A stretch of 64,000 nt of DNA from Gaeumannomyces sp. JS-464 (taxonomy: Eukaryota; Ascomycota; Sordariomycetes; Magnaporthales; Magnaporthaceae), in contig NGZR01000004.1 of NCBI GenBank assembly GCA_002197995.1, positions 1,984,001 through 2,048,000 of the forward strand. Direction: 5' to 3'. The notes beneath the pieces were generated by a model, which was not told the origin of the DNA, searched no databases, and worked only from the letters and a program-made list of their open reading frames with translations. Position numbers and translations under genes: made by a program. Shown piece by piece: positions 47,135 through 58,255 of the stretch (positions are counted from its first letter, which is position 1; each line of letters begins with the position of its first letter).

Positions 47135-47732
47135 TGTCCCTCTTCAGAGGAAAGACAAGGGTGGGATATAATAACAGGAAGCTAGATGTAGGAAGCAAGT
47201 GGTGTTGGACATCAAATCAAACCGTCGTGCTGTGTTTGGTCCATTGAACATCCATCCGCCTGTGCAAATCGAGTCGTTATCCACAGGAAACGAACAGGAC
47301 GGACAGACAGGGGAGTTGTCGATCTCGGCCCCCGCCGTGGGAGATGCACTTTAGCACCTTGACGCGTTTTCGCATCCATAATAACGCGACGCGTCGCTTC
47401 GAGAAGCTCGGGACTCCCATTTCGAGTCAATACAGTGTATCATCTTGGATACTGTGCGTGCCAAGCTGGCCCAAGCTCCTTACCTTGCCCCCGCCCACCC
47501 ACACGCACGCAAGCACTTGGAGGAGCTTGCATCATATCTGCAGCATGGAGATGAAAGTCAGGTGTTGTCTGTTGGTATTCTGTAACATCTCAACTCCAGT
47601 CGCCATCTGGATTCAACTTCAGAGCTTGCATGCCGTACTGCCTTCATACCGACCGACCCAAGCACACAAACACGTTCTTGCTGCCCGGCAGAAACCACCA
47701 CCCGCGCTAAGCCCGCCCCAGCGGCTGCCGCA
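47135..47732. other. Divergent promoter region (Dna2 / membrane protein)
   Basis: 598 bp between divergent starts. ACGCGT/ACGCG elements occur near 47361-47367 (GACGCGTT) and 47387-47395 (CGACGCGTCG). These resemble MBF (MluI cell-cycle box) sites, which drive G1/S genes in yeasts. That would suit Dna2, but no binding evidence exists here. Confidence 0.5.
47361..47395. promoter_or_regulatory. Two ACGCGT-type (MCB-like) elements upstream of Dna2
   Basis: Two ACGCGT hexamers (within GACGCGTT and CGACGCGTCG) lie about 20 bp apart and 230-260 bp upstream of the Dna2 start. ACGCGT is the core bound by MBF-type (Mbp1/Swi6, Cdc10/Res) factors at replication genes. Such sites can occur by chance in GC-rich DNA. 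The pair next to a replication gene makes regulation plausible but unproven. Confidence 0.4.
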
Positions 47733-48337
47733 ATGCAGCCCCCCCAATCCCGCCGAGCGACCCGGACTATGTCCGCGCAACCGTCGCGCTCGTGGACTGG
47801 GACCAGGCCTCGGTGCCCTGGTCCCTGGGCCCGTTCGGGCGCGCCTCCAATAAGCGCGCGTACCAGAACGCGCCGCGCATGGCCGCCCTGAGCGCCGGCC
47901 GGGAGCTGACGCCGGCCGAGGTCGAGGCCTTCATGGAGCTCTCGTTCGACATGCTAAGCGCCAAGAACGTCGCCGGCACCGTCTGCACCGCCCTGCCCGC
48001 CTACTACTTCTGGCGCCGCGGCATGACCCGCTTCTCCTTCCCGCTCTGGCGCCCGGCCACCTTCGACCCGGAGACGCTGCGCTTCCCGCTGCTGCCAGCC
48101 CCTCACGGGCGCCAGGGCCCGCGCCGCCTGGCACGGCCTCCGCTTCGCCGCCTACTGGGCTGCGGCCGCGCTAATAGCCGGCGGCACCGCCAGCGCCGTG
48201 GCCACGGGCGTCGTGGCGAGCCGCGGCACGACGGACCCCAGGCTGGAGCAGTGGAGGGCCGACTGTCTGGCGCGCGCGTCCGCCAACAGGCCGCTGCCCG
48301 CCGGGTTCCCACGCCCTCCCGCTCCACTCCCCCGCCA

Positions 48338-48397
<60 letters not shown>

Positions 48398-48890
48398 CAA
48401 CACACAACAACAACAGAGCTACGGTGGCGACGACGGCAGCTCCTGGAGGCCCGACGACGACGGCTCGCGCACCATCCCGGCGTGGCCAACGGCTCCCGGT
48501 GCGCCAAGTCCGGCACACCCCGAACAGCCTCGGCCCCGGCGGGACAGCGGCGACTTTGACGACCCGTTCAACAATGGGTCGCCAGTCACCCCCTCGTACC
48601 GTGGGCCCTCGGCCGGCGGGTCTCCCTCGGCCGGCTCGGATACGGGCGGGTCAGCCTGGGACCGGCTCAGGCGAGAATCCGCCAACCGTGCTGCCGGCCA
48701 AGGCCAGCAGTCGTCGTCGTCGTCGTCGTGGGATGCGAAGAGGGCCAATGCGGCAGGCGGCAACGAGGAGTTGTGGTCATACTCAAATCCAGGCGGATCC
48801 GAAGCAGATATGGATCGGGAAAAGGCCCAGAAGGAATTCGACGAGATGCTGGAGCGCGAGAGACGAAGTCAGTCCGGTGGCCGGGGCTGA
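47733..48890 (+). CDS. Unknown membrane protein with polyglutamine tract
   Basis: I do not recognise a named family. Starting at ATG 47733, the frame reaches PSDPDYVRATVALVDWDQASVPWSLGPFG if the C7 run at 47739-47745 is one base longer. It then reads ELTPAEVEAFMELSFDMLSAKNVAGTVCTALPAYYFWRRG. A second break near 48085-48105 (one extra base) leads to RFAAYWAAAALIAGGTASAVATGVVA, a likely membrane segment; ALPAYYFWRRG may be part of a weaker one. The C-terminal half is disordered, with a 20-residue polyglutamine encoded by 8 CAG then 12 CAA codons (48336-48395), and ends in a charged helix (DREKAQKEFDEMLERERR). After both corrections it is about 385 residues. An organelle membrane location is a guess. 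Confidence 0.65.
48336..48395 (+). repeat. CAG8-CAA12 polyglutamine repeat
   Basis: Twenty consecutive Gln codons inside the membrane-protein gene, switching sharply from CAG to CAA. A shorter CAA group follows (HNTQQQQ). Confidence 0.95.
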
Positions 48891-49867
48891 GGCATGCGAG
48901 CAATCGCATCAGAATATGTACCATTATTACTGTAACCCCTCAGATTCCAACAGCCTTCATAATCTTAAGAGCCACAGTGACCTAAGCGATCAAAGGCGAG
49001 CCAGACTAAGCAAATGACCTCGTGAGCCAAAACGGTTCTTGCACATCAATGATGGCTTTCGGTGACACCACCACCCGCCATCAAGTTGAACCCAAACGTG
49101 CATGATCTTCCCGTCCTAGGTACAAGATATAAAAGGATTGCCCGGCTATTCATCTATCCGTTCTCGAAGGGTTTTCGATCAGAAATGGGTATCCAACCAC
49201 TCGTCTAACCACCAACAAAAGAAGACGGAAATATCCAAATAAGAAAAGACACATGGGACTCGGCCAACAAACTGGCCAACCACCTGGACCATTTTTCTGT
49301 GCTGTCCCAGGCGACGCACGCGTGGGGTGTGAGGGGGTTCACGCGGTTCAGGAAGGACGGGATTCCAGGCTGGGCGCTAAGAATGAAACCAAAATCAACC
49401 CATGCCGCTTACACCATCAATATGGACAGTCGTGCAATCATCTAACGCCATCCATCGCAATCGATATTGCGTGCCCGCTTCCGCCTCGTGTAAGAAATCA
49501 TGAGTACAACAGGCAACAGCATTCCTCGTAAACCCTTTCTCTCTCATGATTCTTTCACCTCTTTTTTTTTCATGAGCAGAAACCCCATTCCTTGGTTTCT
49601 TGTCGTGCAAGCTGGCTCCGACGGACAGACTCCAGCTCGCGGGCTCAACCGATAGGTGCCATGCCTCAACTCAGCAGGCCTACTCGTCGAAATGCAGGCG
49701 AAACGAAATCTTCAAGTCGTTCGTTCTTGCCGTTGCCGTTTTCGTTGACAGAACGGCATATCCGCGACCATGCCCCCTGCCATGGACCCGAGTTCGGGAT
49801 GGCGACAGAACCAGGTGACCGACGACGACGGGCGAGACGTCGGTAACGCATTGGATGGCTAAGCCCC
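48891..49867. other. Convergent 3' region
   Basis: Lies between the ends of the membrane-protein gene (+) and the regulator gene (-). Short T-run at 49563-49570. No gene was found. Confidence 0.55.
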
Positions 49868-52830
49868 TCAGTTCGCCATCGAAGCCATTCCAGAGGTCGG
49901 GAACATGCCGTACATGCCCTCGTCGTCACTACTCTCGTCGCCGTCTCCGTCGCCATCGGCATCCATGTCCCCGTCCCCATCCCCGTCTCCGCTCTGGCTG
50001 CCGGGACTCTGCATCCCGGTAAAGGCCCCAAACGTCGAGTCCCCACCCCAAGACCCAGGCCCATTCCCATCCCCATGCTCGTGCTCATCATCATCCTCGA
50101 TCCCCGACCGAGGAGCCCGGAGCGGGGACACCTCCTGGCGGGCCCCTCCCGCTAACCCCGGTCCCTAGAGCCAGCAGGCTCTGGCGGCGGGCGCCATCAA
50201 TGTCAGCAACCGACGCGCTCCTACTGAGAGACGGCTTCTCGGGCAGCTTCTTCAGCAGGCCCGTGCTGATGTCTAGCATCCCCATGGCGAACTCTGTCAG
50301 CCCCTTGCCCTCACCGGGCTTGGAGCTTACCGACAGCGTCCAGCGATACTCGCCCAGCCGCCGCCTGTACCAGTCCGCCTCCTCGCGCCCGGGAGACGTG
50401 GCCCACAGGAGCGACCCGAAAGTGCCGATGAGGGCAAAGTTGGTCTTGGATGCAAAGTACCGAACGCCCGCAGGTGACTCGGCGTCAGCCGGTTGACAAA
50501 GTCCATAGCCGAGATGAGCCGCGCCTTGGCCGCATTGCGGCAGATGTGCTGCACGTACGGGTCCCCGGCTCCCGGCGACGCCGCCACGGGCCCGGAGCCG
50601 CCGGCTCCTCCCCCTGCTGCCTGCGCCGCCATCTCTTCCGTGGCCGCCAATGACCTTATTATGCGCCGATGGAGCGTTATCTCGGTCGCGAAGTAGGCAA
50701 GGTGCAGGTAGCCGATGCTCGTGAGCCGCCCTGTGCTGCCGCGCCGACCCCCGCGGACAAGACGTCAACGACGCTGAGAGGCGCTGCTGCTACTTGAGTC
50801 CATGCGGACCGCGGCCGGCAGCGAGCTGTGCCACTCCTTAAGCTTGATCTGGATGGCTTGGCCAGCGAGAGCACAAGGTGTGGTGCCCTGCATGCCCGCG
50901 TTGGTCACGTTCTGCATCGCCTGAAGCGTGTAAACGGTCTCGAGCGTCTCGGCCAGGATCTGCGACAGCTGCACCATCTGGGCAAAGACGACGCGGCCGC
51001 GCTCCATCTCAGCCTGGTCATCGGCATCGTCTTCGTCGTCCCAACTCGCCCTCGGAAAGTCGTTAGGTGTCAGCTGCGGCACGGCCCAGTTTGACGCGAA
51101 GATGTGCGACGGCCGGCCGTGGACCAGGGCGCCCCATTTATCTTGCATATACAAGGCCCAGGCGAGCCTCTTGCGCAGACCCTTCTCCCACACGGGTACT
51201 CTTCCAACTTGACGCGTCCAGATGCAGGCCGAGCTCTTGTGCGATGGCCACGAGCTGTGCCGTCGGTGCCCACTGGTCGCCCTCGGGCCGTTGTGACAGA
51301 AGCAGCCCGGCCTGCACCGTCGATAGCTTGGGCCTATACATGGCGTCGGCGAGCGTCACACGCCACCAGCCGCTCCAGTTCGCGCACGTTAGGCCGGGGT
51401 TGTGGCGCCAGCTCCTCGTCGTGATCCCACCAGTTAATGGCCAGGATGTACATCGCGGCTAGCAAAGGCGGCGAAAACTCGTGGCGATCTCGCTCATATT
51501 CTCGTAAAAGACCGTCTTCTGAATGATGGGGAAGCCCGGGTGTACAACACGGAAGTACAGATCAACCAGACGCCGGCCGTGCGGTGACGAGCCTCTCGAT
51601 CTCGTCAACATCCTCGATCTGGTGTTCATGACCGGGCGTGTTGTAGTCGGGAAGTAGCAGGAAGGTGTCGTTCTCGCTGACTTTCCGCAGCGTACCCCTG
51701 GCCAGAAGGCTCTCGTCGTGCGGGTCGAAAGGGGAGAGGTTGATGAGCGACGGTTCGAAGTCGGTCGTCGGCCCAATGTACTGGCTATAGCGATCCTTCT
51801 GGAGGCCTAAGCTCCGCTTCAGCAAGGTCGGGCCGCCAAAGTTGGCCATCTCTCAATCAGCGAGCTGCTGGCAGCAGTGCTGGAGAGGCTGGCCTGATGT
51901 TGCCGTCGTCTCCCGGTTATCAGACTGTCCTGGCGAACTGCATGTGGGGTGGCCAATCAGCTTCCAGAACACTCCGCAAAAGACACCAAGCAGAGCGCAG
52001 AGCTCGTGATAAAGCCCCGACAGAAGACGTTCTATCATCCCCCAACCTTCTCTTCTCGCCTGCCGCGCCCCCGGCAGCCGAGTGTTTGGGTGGACCAAGC
52101 AAAGGAACTGGGAAAGAGAGAAGTGGGGTAAAAGCCCAGGCCAGAAAAAGAAAGGTGTCAAGCGATGAATGGCTTCTCGGGGGGTCAGACTGTGCAGTGG
52201 AACACTTGAACAACCGACGCCACAGACGCAGAAGCACCACACCTCGCCCGCGGACGGAATGGAGATGGCATGCCGGATAGCACACAAAGTCCAGGATCTG
52301 CACACAAAGCCGCCGCCGGCAGAAAGACTAGGCATAAGAGGGACTAAATATGCACTAGGCCGGCCTAAGTGTAAGGATGGGAGGACCAGGATGGCTTCCA
52401 CTACCAAGACGACAGGCACGGTCACGCAACGGGCTACTAGGCGGGGAGAATGATAGGGGCCGGCAGGTCCGGGCCTTTGCTCTCACCTTCTTTTACTGTG
52501 GCTGACTTCGAGGTCGCCGTTCAGTTTGCGCTTGCGCGGCTGCGGGCTTTCGGCGAGCGAGCAGCCAACGCGGTTGGCCTGACATGATATGCAACTGCTG
52601 TCGTCGTCGTCTTCGCTCATGATGCACTTGATGCGGCGGCGCAAGCATGCGTCACAGGGCATAGCCGGCTGCCCGCTGAGCGGTGAGTCGGAGCCGGGGG
52701 ATGTCAGGCCGCTCATGCTGTGCGGGTAGGCGTCGAGGATGGTGCTTCCTTGGCGGCTGGGGGGCTGTCGTGAGGGTTTGGGGGCGATGGGGATGGGAGC
52801 CGTCCTTGCGACGGCGATAGGCGTGGACAT
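49868..52830 (-). pseudogene. Zn(II)2Cys6 transcription factor, DAL81/TamA-like, multiply frame-broken
   Basis: The first exon (about 52487-52830, MSTPIAVARTAPIPIAPKPS) holds a complete zinc cluster: CDACLRRRIKC, then CISCQANRVGC, followed by basic ESPQPRKRK. An intron of about 600 bp (GTGAGA donor) leads to GGPTLLKRSLGLQKDRYSQYIGPT. The fungal-specific regulatory domain follows in pieces: DLYFRVVHPGFPIIQKTVF, MYILAINWW, PKLSTVQAGLLLSQRP, WALYMQDKWGALVHGRPSHI, YLHLAYFATEITLHRRIIRSL. The tail is Asp/Gly-rich (GDGDGDGDMDADGDGDGDE) and ends at 49868. The cluster and the DKWGALVHGRPSHI region recall DAL81/TamA regulators of nitrogen (GABA, urea) catabolism; this assignment is from memory. I count at least six frame changes (about 51850, 51585, 51475, 51370, 51195, 50775, and others toward 50470 and 50130). 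This is more than in any neighbour, so decay is possible, but every conserved block is still readable. It could equally be a functional gene in poor sequence. Confidence 0.6.
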
Positions 52831-55800
52831 GATGATGTAAGTGAAGTGCGTCGCAGCAGGGTGGGTGACCAAGTGCCGTCGCCGGCGCCCGTGGTGGGCG
52901 TGGTAGGCTCTGCTGAGGCGGGCAGAGGATGTACGGTGTCCCAGTGATAAGTGGGATGGGGGTCACCGAGGCTAGAGCAGGAGATTCGTAAGGCGAAACG
53001 GGGTATGGAGGTACTCTTGCTCCGACCGTTGATGGCAGAGGTACAAGTGGGCGCGTAACCGCTACAGCACCAGCAAAACCGTAACGTTTGGATGGTGTCA
53101 GCCCAGACGAGGCACAGGCAGGAACAAGCCAAAGAAGGACGCAGTGGCAGGAGGCAATCTCCCAAGAGGTTTGCCGATACTGAGGGGCCCACGCGCTGCG
53201 GCAACGAACAGGCCAGGTTGAGGCAGGCCTGAGGGGGGCCCGCCGAGTAGATGGATGCGAAGATCGTTGACCGATAGGGGCGCTCGACGGGTTTGGCGGG
53301 AGCGATGTTCACGGAAGATTGACAGCCGAGTACGTCCTCGGCGCTTGGTGTAGGGCCAGGTTTGTGGCCGGAGAAAGTATTTCGTATGTATTTCGATGTC
53401 AAATGGTCGAGCCGGACCCCAGATGATAAGCCCTGCGTCGAGATAAGGTCAGACAAGGGCAGGCGGCGGACCGGTCCAGGAGGAAGGGGGCGTGTGGACG
53501 GCAGCTGCGGGGTGTGTCTGTACGACGTTATCATTCCTGGGACAGACCTACGTAGTAGAACGGCCAACGCAGATAGCAGTGAGCTTGGTATTTCCGATGC
53601 ACTCCCCAGTGTTGGTCAAACCTCGACGGCACGCCCAGTTGTTTATCTTGACCCGTGACGGCTGGCCGACTCTGCTTCGACCTTGCCTGGGAAGTGTGGG
53701 CAAGACGACTGGCGGTACAGGAGGCTGAGATCCCAAGTTGGAACGGCTGAAGTGATAGCAATCCTGACGGTTGTGGCGGACTCAAAACCTGGAGCGACAA
53801 GAGGCTATCTGAAAGCAGACTGCTGGCCTCTCTGGTCGGGAGATTCCTTATCTATGTGATGGATGGAGAAGGATGAGATAATCTTGACTTGTCAATGCCA
53901 TTTGAGGGCCACGAGTTGTTGCGAGTCTCAGTCCCGGTCTCGTTCTGCCGCCCTCGACGGCGCTTGATCTCACCGTCTGGTGGACTCGTGCAGCGACTTG
54001 GGTGCGGAGGTCTTTATTCAAAAGCGAAGAAAGTGCTGTACAGAGGCAGGGAACCGGTGTCGAGCAGACCGCAAGGCTTATTCCTCGACCGCCATCTAAC
54101 ATGTGGAGGAAACGGCGTACGGTTACGTAGGCTGTGTGTGGGGTTTGTGCGAGGGAACAGGTCCGCCAGAGTTGGGACAGGGCGTCCGATGCTGCTTCGC
54201 TGTCTGTGTGGTTTTGTTTTTTTTTCCTTGTTCCCCTTTTTCTGCGTTTCTTTTTTGGGGCTGGGTTGGTTTGGGGTTGGTTGAGGTGTGTTGGAGGTTT
54301 GGGTGGAGGCGGAGAGAGAGATAAGGGCAGCCTGGGGTCAAGCGTGATGAAAGTCACCAGCCAGCAAACCTTGGTACCTAGCTCCAGTGCCGCGTGTAGT
54401 CGGTACCTGACGTAGCGAAAGTACCAACCTCGAGAGCCTTGCAGTAGGGAGTGCCTGGTATCTCTGCTGTGCACCTCCTGGGAGAGAAGGCGAGGAAGCT
54501 GCCCGAAGGGCGGAAGGGGAAATGGCTCGTCCGGGGGAGAAAGGCAAAAAGAGACGAGGAAACCGGGACGTCAGACTTGAAGTCCGGGAAGTCAAGACGA
54601 GAACAAACAGGGGAAAGGATGGAGATGGGAGAACAAAATGCCAGCAAGGAGAACATCGGTATCCCTACCCAGTACCTCGAGGTACCTACCTGCCCGCCTG
54701 ATTCGGCCAGCCTGCCTAGGCAATTGCTCGGGTGCTCTGCAAGGAAGCATGGCCACCGACTCGGCCAAGATACGGTTAAAGCCATGGACCAAGGAGGCTT
54801 TGGCTGGCGGATGGAGCCTTTCTTGCTAAGGCCAAGGGCAAAAACAGGCCAGGCAAGGCCGGGCAGACCCTGGGCGCAGCGGGCGGCAGAGAGGCGCATC
54901 GCACGCGACTGCAACTGGACGACGATAAGGCGGCTTGGGCTGGGGCGGCTGGGGCCTTCTTATCAGCAGATTTGCATGTGCATTAAACAACAGAAATACA
55001 TAATGGGAAACAGCCCTTGCTCCATGGCGCCGCTTTTGGGCAGGCTGGGCTGGGCTGGGATGCTGTTGTGGTGCCGTAAGAACAAAAATAAAGATTAAAA
55101 AAAAAAAAAAAAAAAAAGGACCAACACAAAGCGGTCGGGGATTGGGTGGGCAGGGAATGCATGTGGTAATCCGCCATCGGCTTCTGTGCTGCGCGCCACT
55201 GCGCGAGCCGCTCCCACAGGTTGAGATTCGCCAGATTTTTGCTCGATTTACTTGGACGAGGCACGCACCAAAGATCAGGCACTGTGGAGAAGGCCCAGAT
55301 TCCTCGTGGGGCAGTGGCTCTGGGCACGCAGGCAGCGCGCAGGTAAGCCGGTCCATGTCCGCACGGCTGCCCCGAATGGAGAGCCATTACCAAATAGAAA
55401 AGGACCCCTAGTCGGCTTCCCGCCTCCAGGCAATACCTTTAACGTAATGGTGCGCGCCCGAAGCCCGAGCTGGCCGTGGGAGAGCTCTGGCTCGCGGTCT
55501 CTCCCTAGTGCGGGGCTCATTCAGAGATTGTCGGGTGCGAGAGCGGCCGCCCGGCAACAAAAGACACGACGTCCCAGACAGACACTCAGCTTTCAAGTAC
55601 CTGCGAGTACATTTCTACCTACCTACCTACCTACCTACCTACGTACTTATTCTCCGGTGGGGTCACACGACAACGCCCGGCAGCCCTGGCGGCGACGAGA
55701 GCGAGATCACCCGAGCCTGGGGAAGCAACCGAAGCGAGTCCCCCTCCACGCAGATCAGCACGCATATGCGGGCAAGGCGTCGCGCCAGAAACCCCGCCGA

Positions 55801-56394
55801 TAACACTGTGCTGGTGAAGGGCCAGGGCATGCAAGCGGCCGGGCCTGCCAGGTAGCTGGAGCCAGTCAGGCTGCTGGAAAAGATCGAGCCAATTGGGCGT
55901 CGCACGATACCTGGCTGTAATCCGTTGCGGGTGCGTGTGGCCTGCATGGACCCCCACATTGCTCTCGCATGTGAGGGTCGGTGGGTGGGATGGGGATGAG
56001 GGGCATCCACGATGGACTACTACGTAAGATGAACCGGACGACCGGAGGCGCCCACGTGATGATGGCCCAAATTAGAGGCCTGTTCATCGCTGGCTAAATA
56101 AGAAACACAGAGCGATGTCGTCATTCCAAAATAGAGGTATATGCGATGCGAGGGGAGGTGCCAGGCACGAGTGTCAATGCCAGCCACCACCTTGGAGCCC
56201 CTCGCTGCAAGGGCCAGAGTGCCGCATACACCATCTCCATCGCCAGCGGAAAGGGATCAAATTGATGTCGGGGCACTCGAGCGCGTGCGCCCCATACACC
56301 GCAAGGACATCCCTATTCCATCTCACGGAAGCTGCCTGTCGCCCGGCTCGACTCCTGCTCGAACCGGCGCGAGCCGCAGTGCCGGCTGACCTGC
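52831..56394. other. 3.5 kb gene-poor region
   Basis: Upstream of the DAL81-like regulator and downstream of the acetyltransferase. It contains a T-rich tract (54200-54260), GGTACCTACC near 54682-54692, an A21 run (55097-55117) and a TACC microsatellite (55616-55641). No supported gene. Fungal regulators of this class often have long promoters and leaders, which may explain the space. Confidence 0.5.
55616..55641. repeat. TACC tetranucleotide repeat
   Basis: About six CTAC/TACC units in tandem in the gene-poor region. Shorter related tracts occur at 7031-7043 and 54682-54692. Confidence 0.9.
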
Positions 56395-57396
56395 TCACTC
56401 CGTCTTGGTTGGCCGCCACACCATGCAGATCTCGCGGTAGTCCTCGGTCGGCTCCGTCGAGCCTCTCTTCGGGATCTCCATACCAAAGTCGCCCAGGGCC
56501 ACGAACCCAAGTCGCTTGTACAGCGCTACCGCCACTGCGGTGCTCTCAAGGTAAACCGGAAGTATGCCGTCTGCCTGCGCTGCAGCCATGACGGCGCGCG
56601 TGAGCGCCTCTCCGGCGCCCATGCGCTGGAACTGGGGGTCGGTACAGACGAAGCTCAGGTCTGTTCTTCATGGACTTCGGCGCGACCGGGTCGGCCACCA
56701 TCGGCAGATTAGTCAATATGCTGATTTCCTGTCCCTTCTTATCTCCTTGACGTCGCCTTGGATCGGTATGGGGACTCGACTGGGGATTGGGCATGGATGG
56801 AAACCGGGGACTGTGGACGAGGGGATACCCCGCGGATATGGTTTATGTACAGTACATACGATGCCTGAGTCGAGCACATGGCAGGCGAGCAGGGATGAGG
56901 AACCCAAATGGGACATGGGTGACGGGAACATGGGAGCCAAGGGGAGCAGAAAAAGGGCCGAACACGTCTTGACCGCTTTCAACTCACGGTAACATTTTTC
57001 CCCCTTGAGCACCTTCACCGCGGCGCCGGCCGAAAGCGCCGCGTAGTCCTCCAGGTACTGCTTTTCTGGCAGCCTCAAGTTTGTGACGTCGCCGCTCTCG
57101 AGCTTCTCCTCCTCGGCCACCTCACCGGCCACCTCCTCGGCCGGCACGTTCCAGGCGGCGAAGCTGGCGATCTGGCGCGAGGGCAAGTGCCGGGCGACCA
57201 GCACACGAGACCGTGCTCGGCTCTGGGGCATTATGATGGACGTGTAGTGCTCCACCAAGAAGCCCTCGAGACGGCGGATGCTGTCGCCGGTGGGAAACTG
57301 CGCGTGCAGAAGAGGGTTTGCGTCCATCGCCCGCACGTGGATCTCGGCCATGCGGGCGCAGTCGCCGGCCGAGGGCACAGACAGCTCGAGCTCCAT
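56395..57396 (-). CDS. GNAT-family N-acetyltransferase
   Basis: A GCN5-related acetyl-CoA-dependent acetyltransferase; the substrate is unknown. Start ATG at 57396 gives MELELSVPSAGDCARMAEIHVRAM, a typical GNAT first strand and helix. Exon 1 (56988-57396) continues through SFAAWNVPAEEV and ends at GEKCY before a GTGAGT donor. Exon 2 carries the acetyl-CoA loop LSFVCTDPQFQRMGAGEALT (the Q/RxxGxG/A signature), then PVYLESTAVAVALYKRLGF and the stop at 56395. The acceptor lies between about 56690 and 56770 and is not resolved. One extra base near 56660-56665 (ACAGACC) must be skipped to join MKNR to LSFVCTD. The intron of about 220-300 bp is long for this window. Confidence 0.75.
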
Positions 57397-58255
57397 ATTC
57401 ACGATCACCACTCGTGCAGCACCGGCGTGCTTTCTCGTTCCTTGACAAGCCAGCTGGTGGACAGCCAACAGAGTGACTGTCGATGTTTATGCGCTCACCT
57501 CACGGCCCACCGTCTAGGAGGGACATGGATCCAATGAACTCGAGGCATCATGTGACTCCTTCGAGTGACGACTAATATCGTTCTCCATATTCCGTGCCCG
57601 GCGCCTTGGGCCGGTAGCCTAAACCCATCCCGAGACTAGCCTAGTCTTTGTTCCGGTTTCGACCGGCTCCACAGCAACTCCCCTCCCGGGATACGGAATT
57701 TCGGGTAGGCTGCCATCTAGTCACAGCGCCGTGCCAAGCCCCGGAGACGTTGGCCTGCGCCCGTCTGGCTGGCCCACATCTTCCCGATCCGCCACAGGTG
57801 ACGGACCGTCGTCGGGCATCTGCTCAAGGCCTCGGGTCGTTGTCGCTGTTGAGATGTCGGATGCGTGCAAGTATAGCGATTAATAATCAAATCATCATAG
57901 GTACTTAGCATTCAAAAGGCAACAATTTTTCTTACACTGAAGACCCCATGTTATTTCCGGGCCTTCGAATCGGTTATGGGTCTCAAAGACGTCACGGATA
58001 TCTGCTGGCATCGGCTGGGATCGTACAGACGCTCAGATTACGCCACCATGATGTAGCCTCGAAATCGCCATTGTGAAAGGACAGACAGGTATTTGAATAA
58101 GAAAAAGAAGTCCATCCTGTTGTTGCGATTACATTCGTGAGACATGCAAAAAGAAATCCAATTTCGTCAAAGGTTCTATCCACCAACTGTTAACCAACAT
58201 CCTGTCTTCTCTCCTGCGCAAACAGACGAACAACAAGTCAACCAAGAAACTCACA
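57397..58255. other. Divergent promoter region (GNAT / ADH)
   Basis: 859 bp between divergent starts. No gene was found. The ADH leader (58150-58255) is A-rich just before the ATG, as common in well-translated fungal messages. Confidence 0.5.

Noticed and set aside
53848..54474. A 208-codon minus-strand open frame upstream of the regulator
   Set aside because: Low-complexity Pro/Lys-rich sequence read from a T-rich leader; no domain and no splice support.
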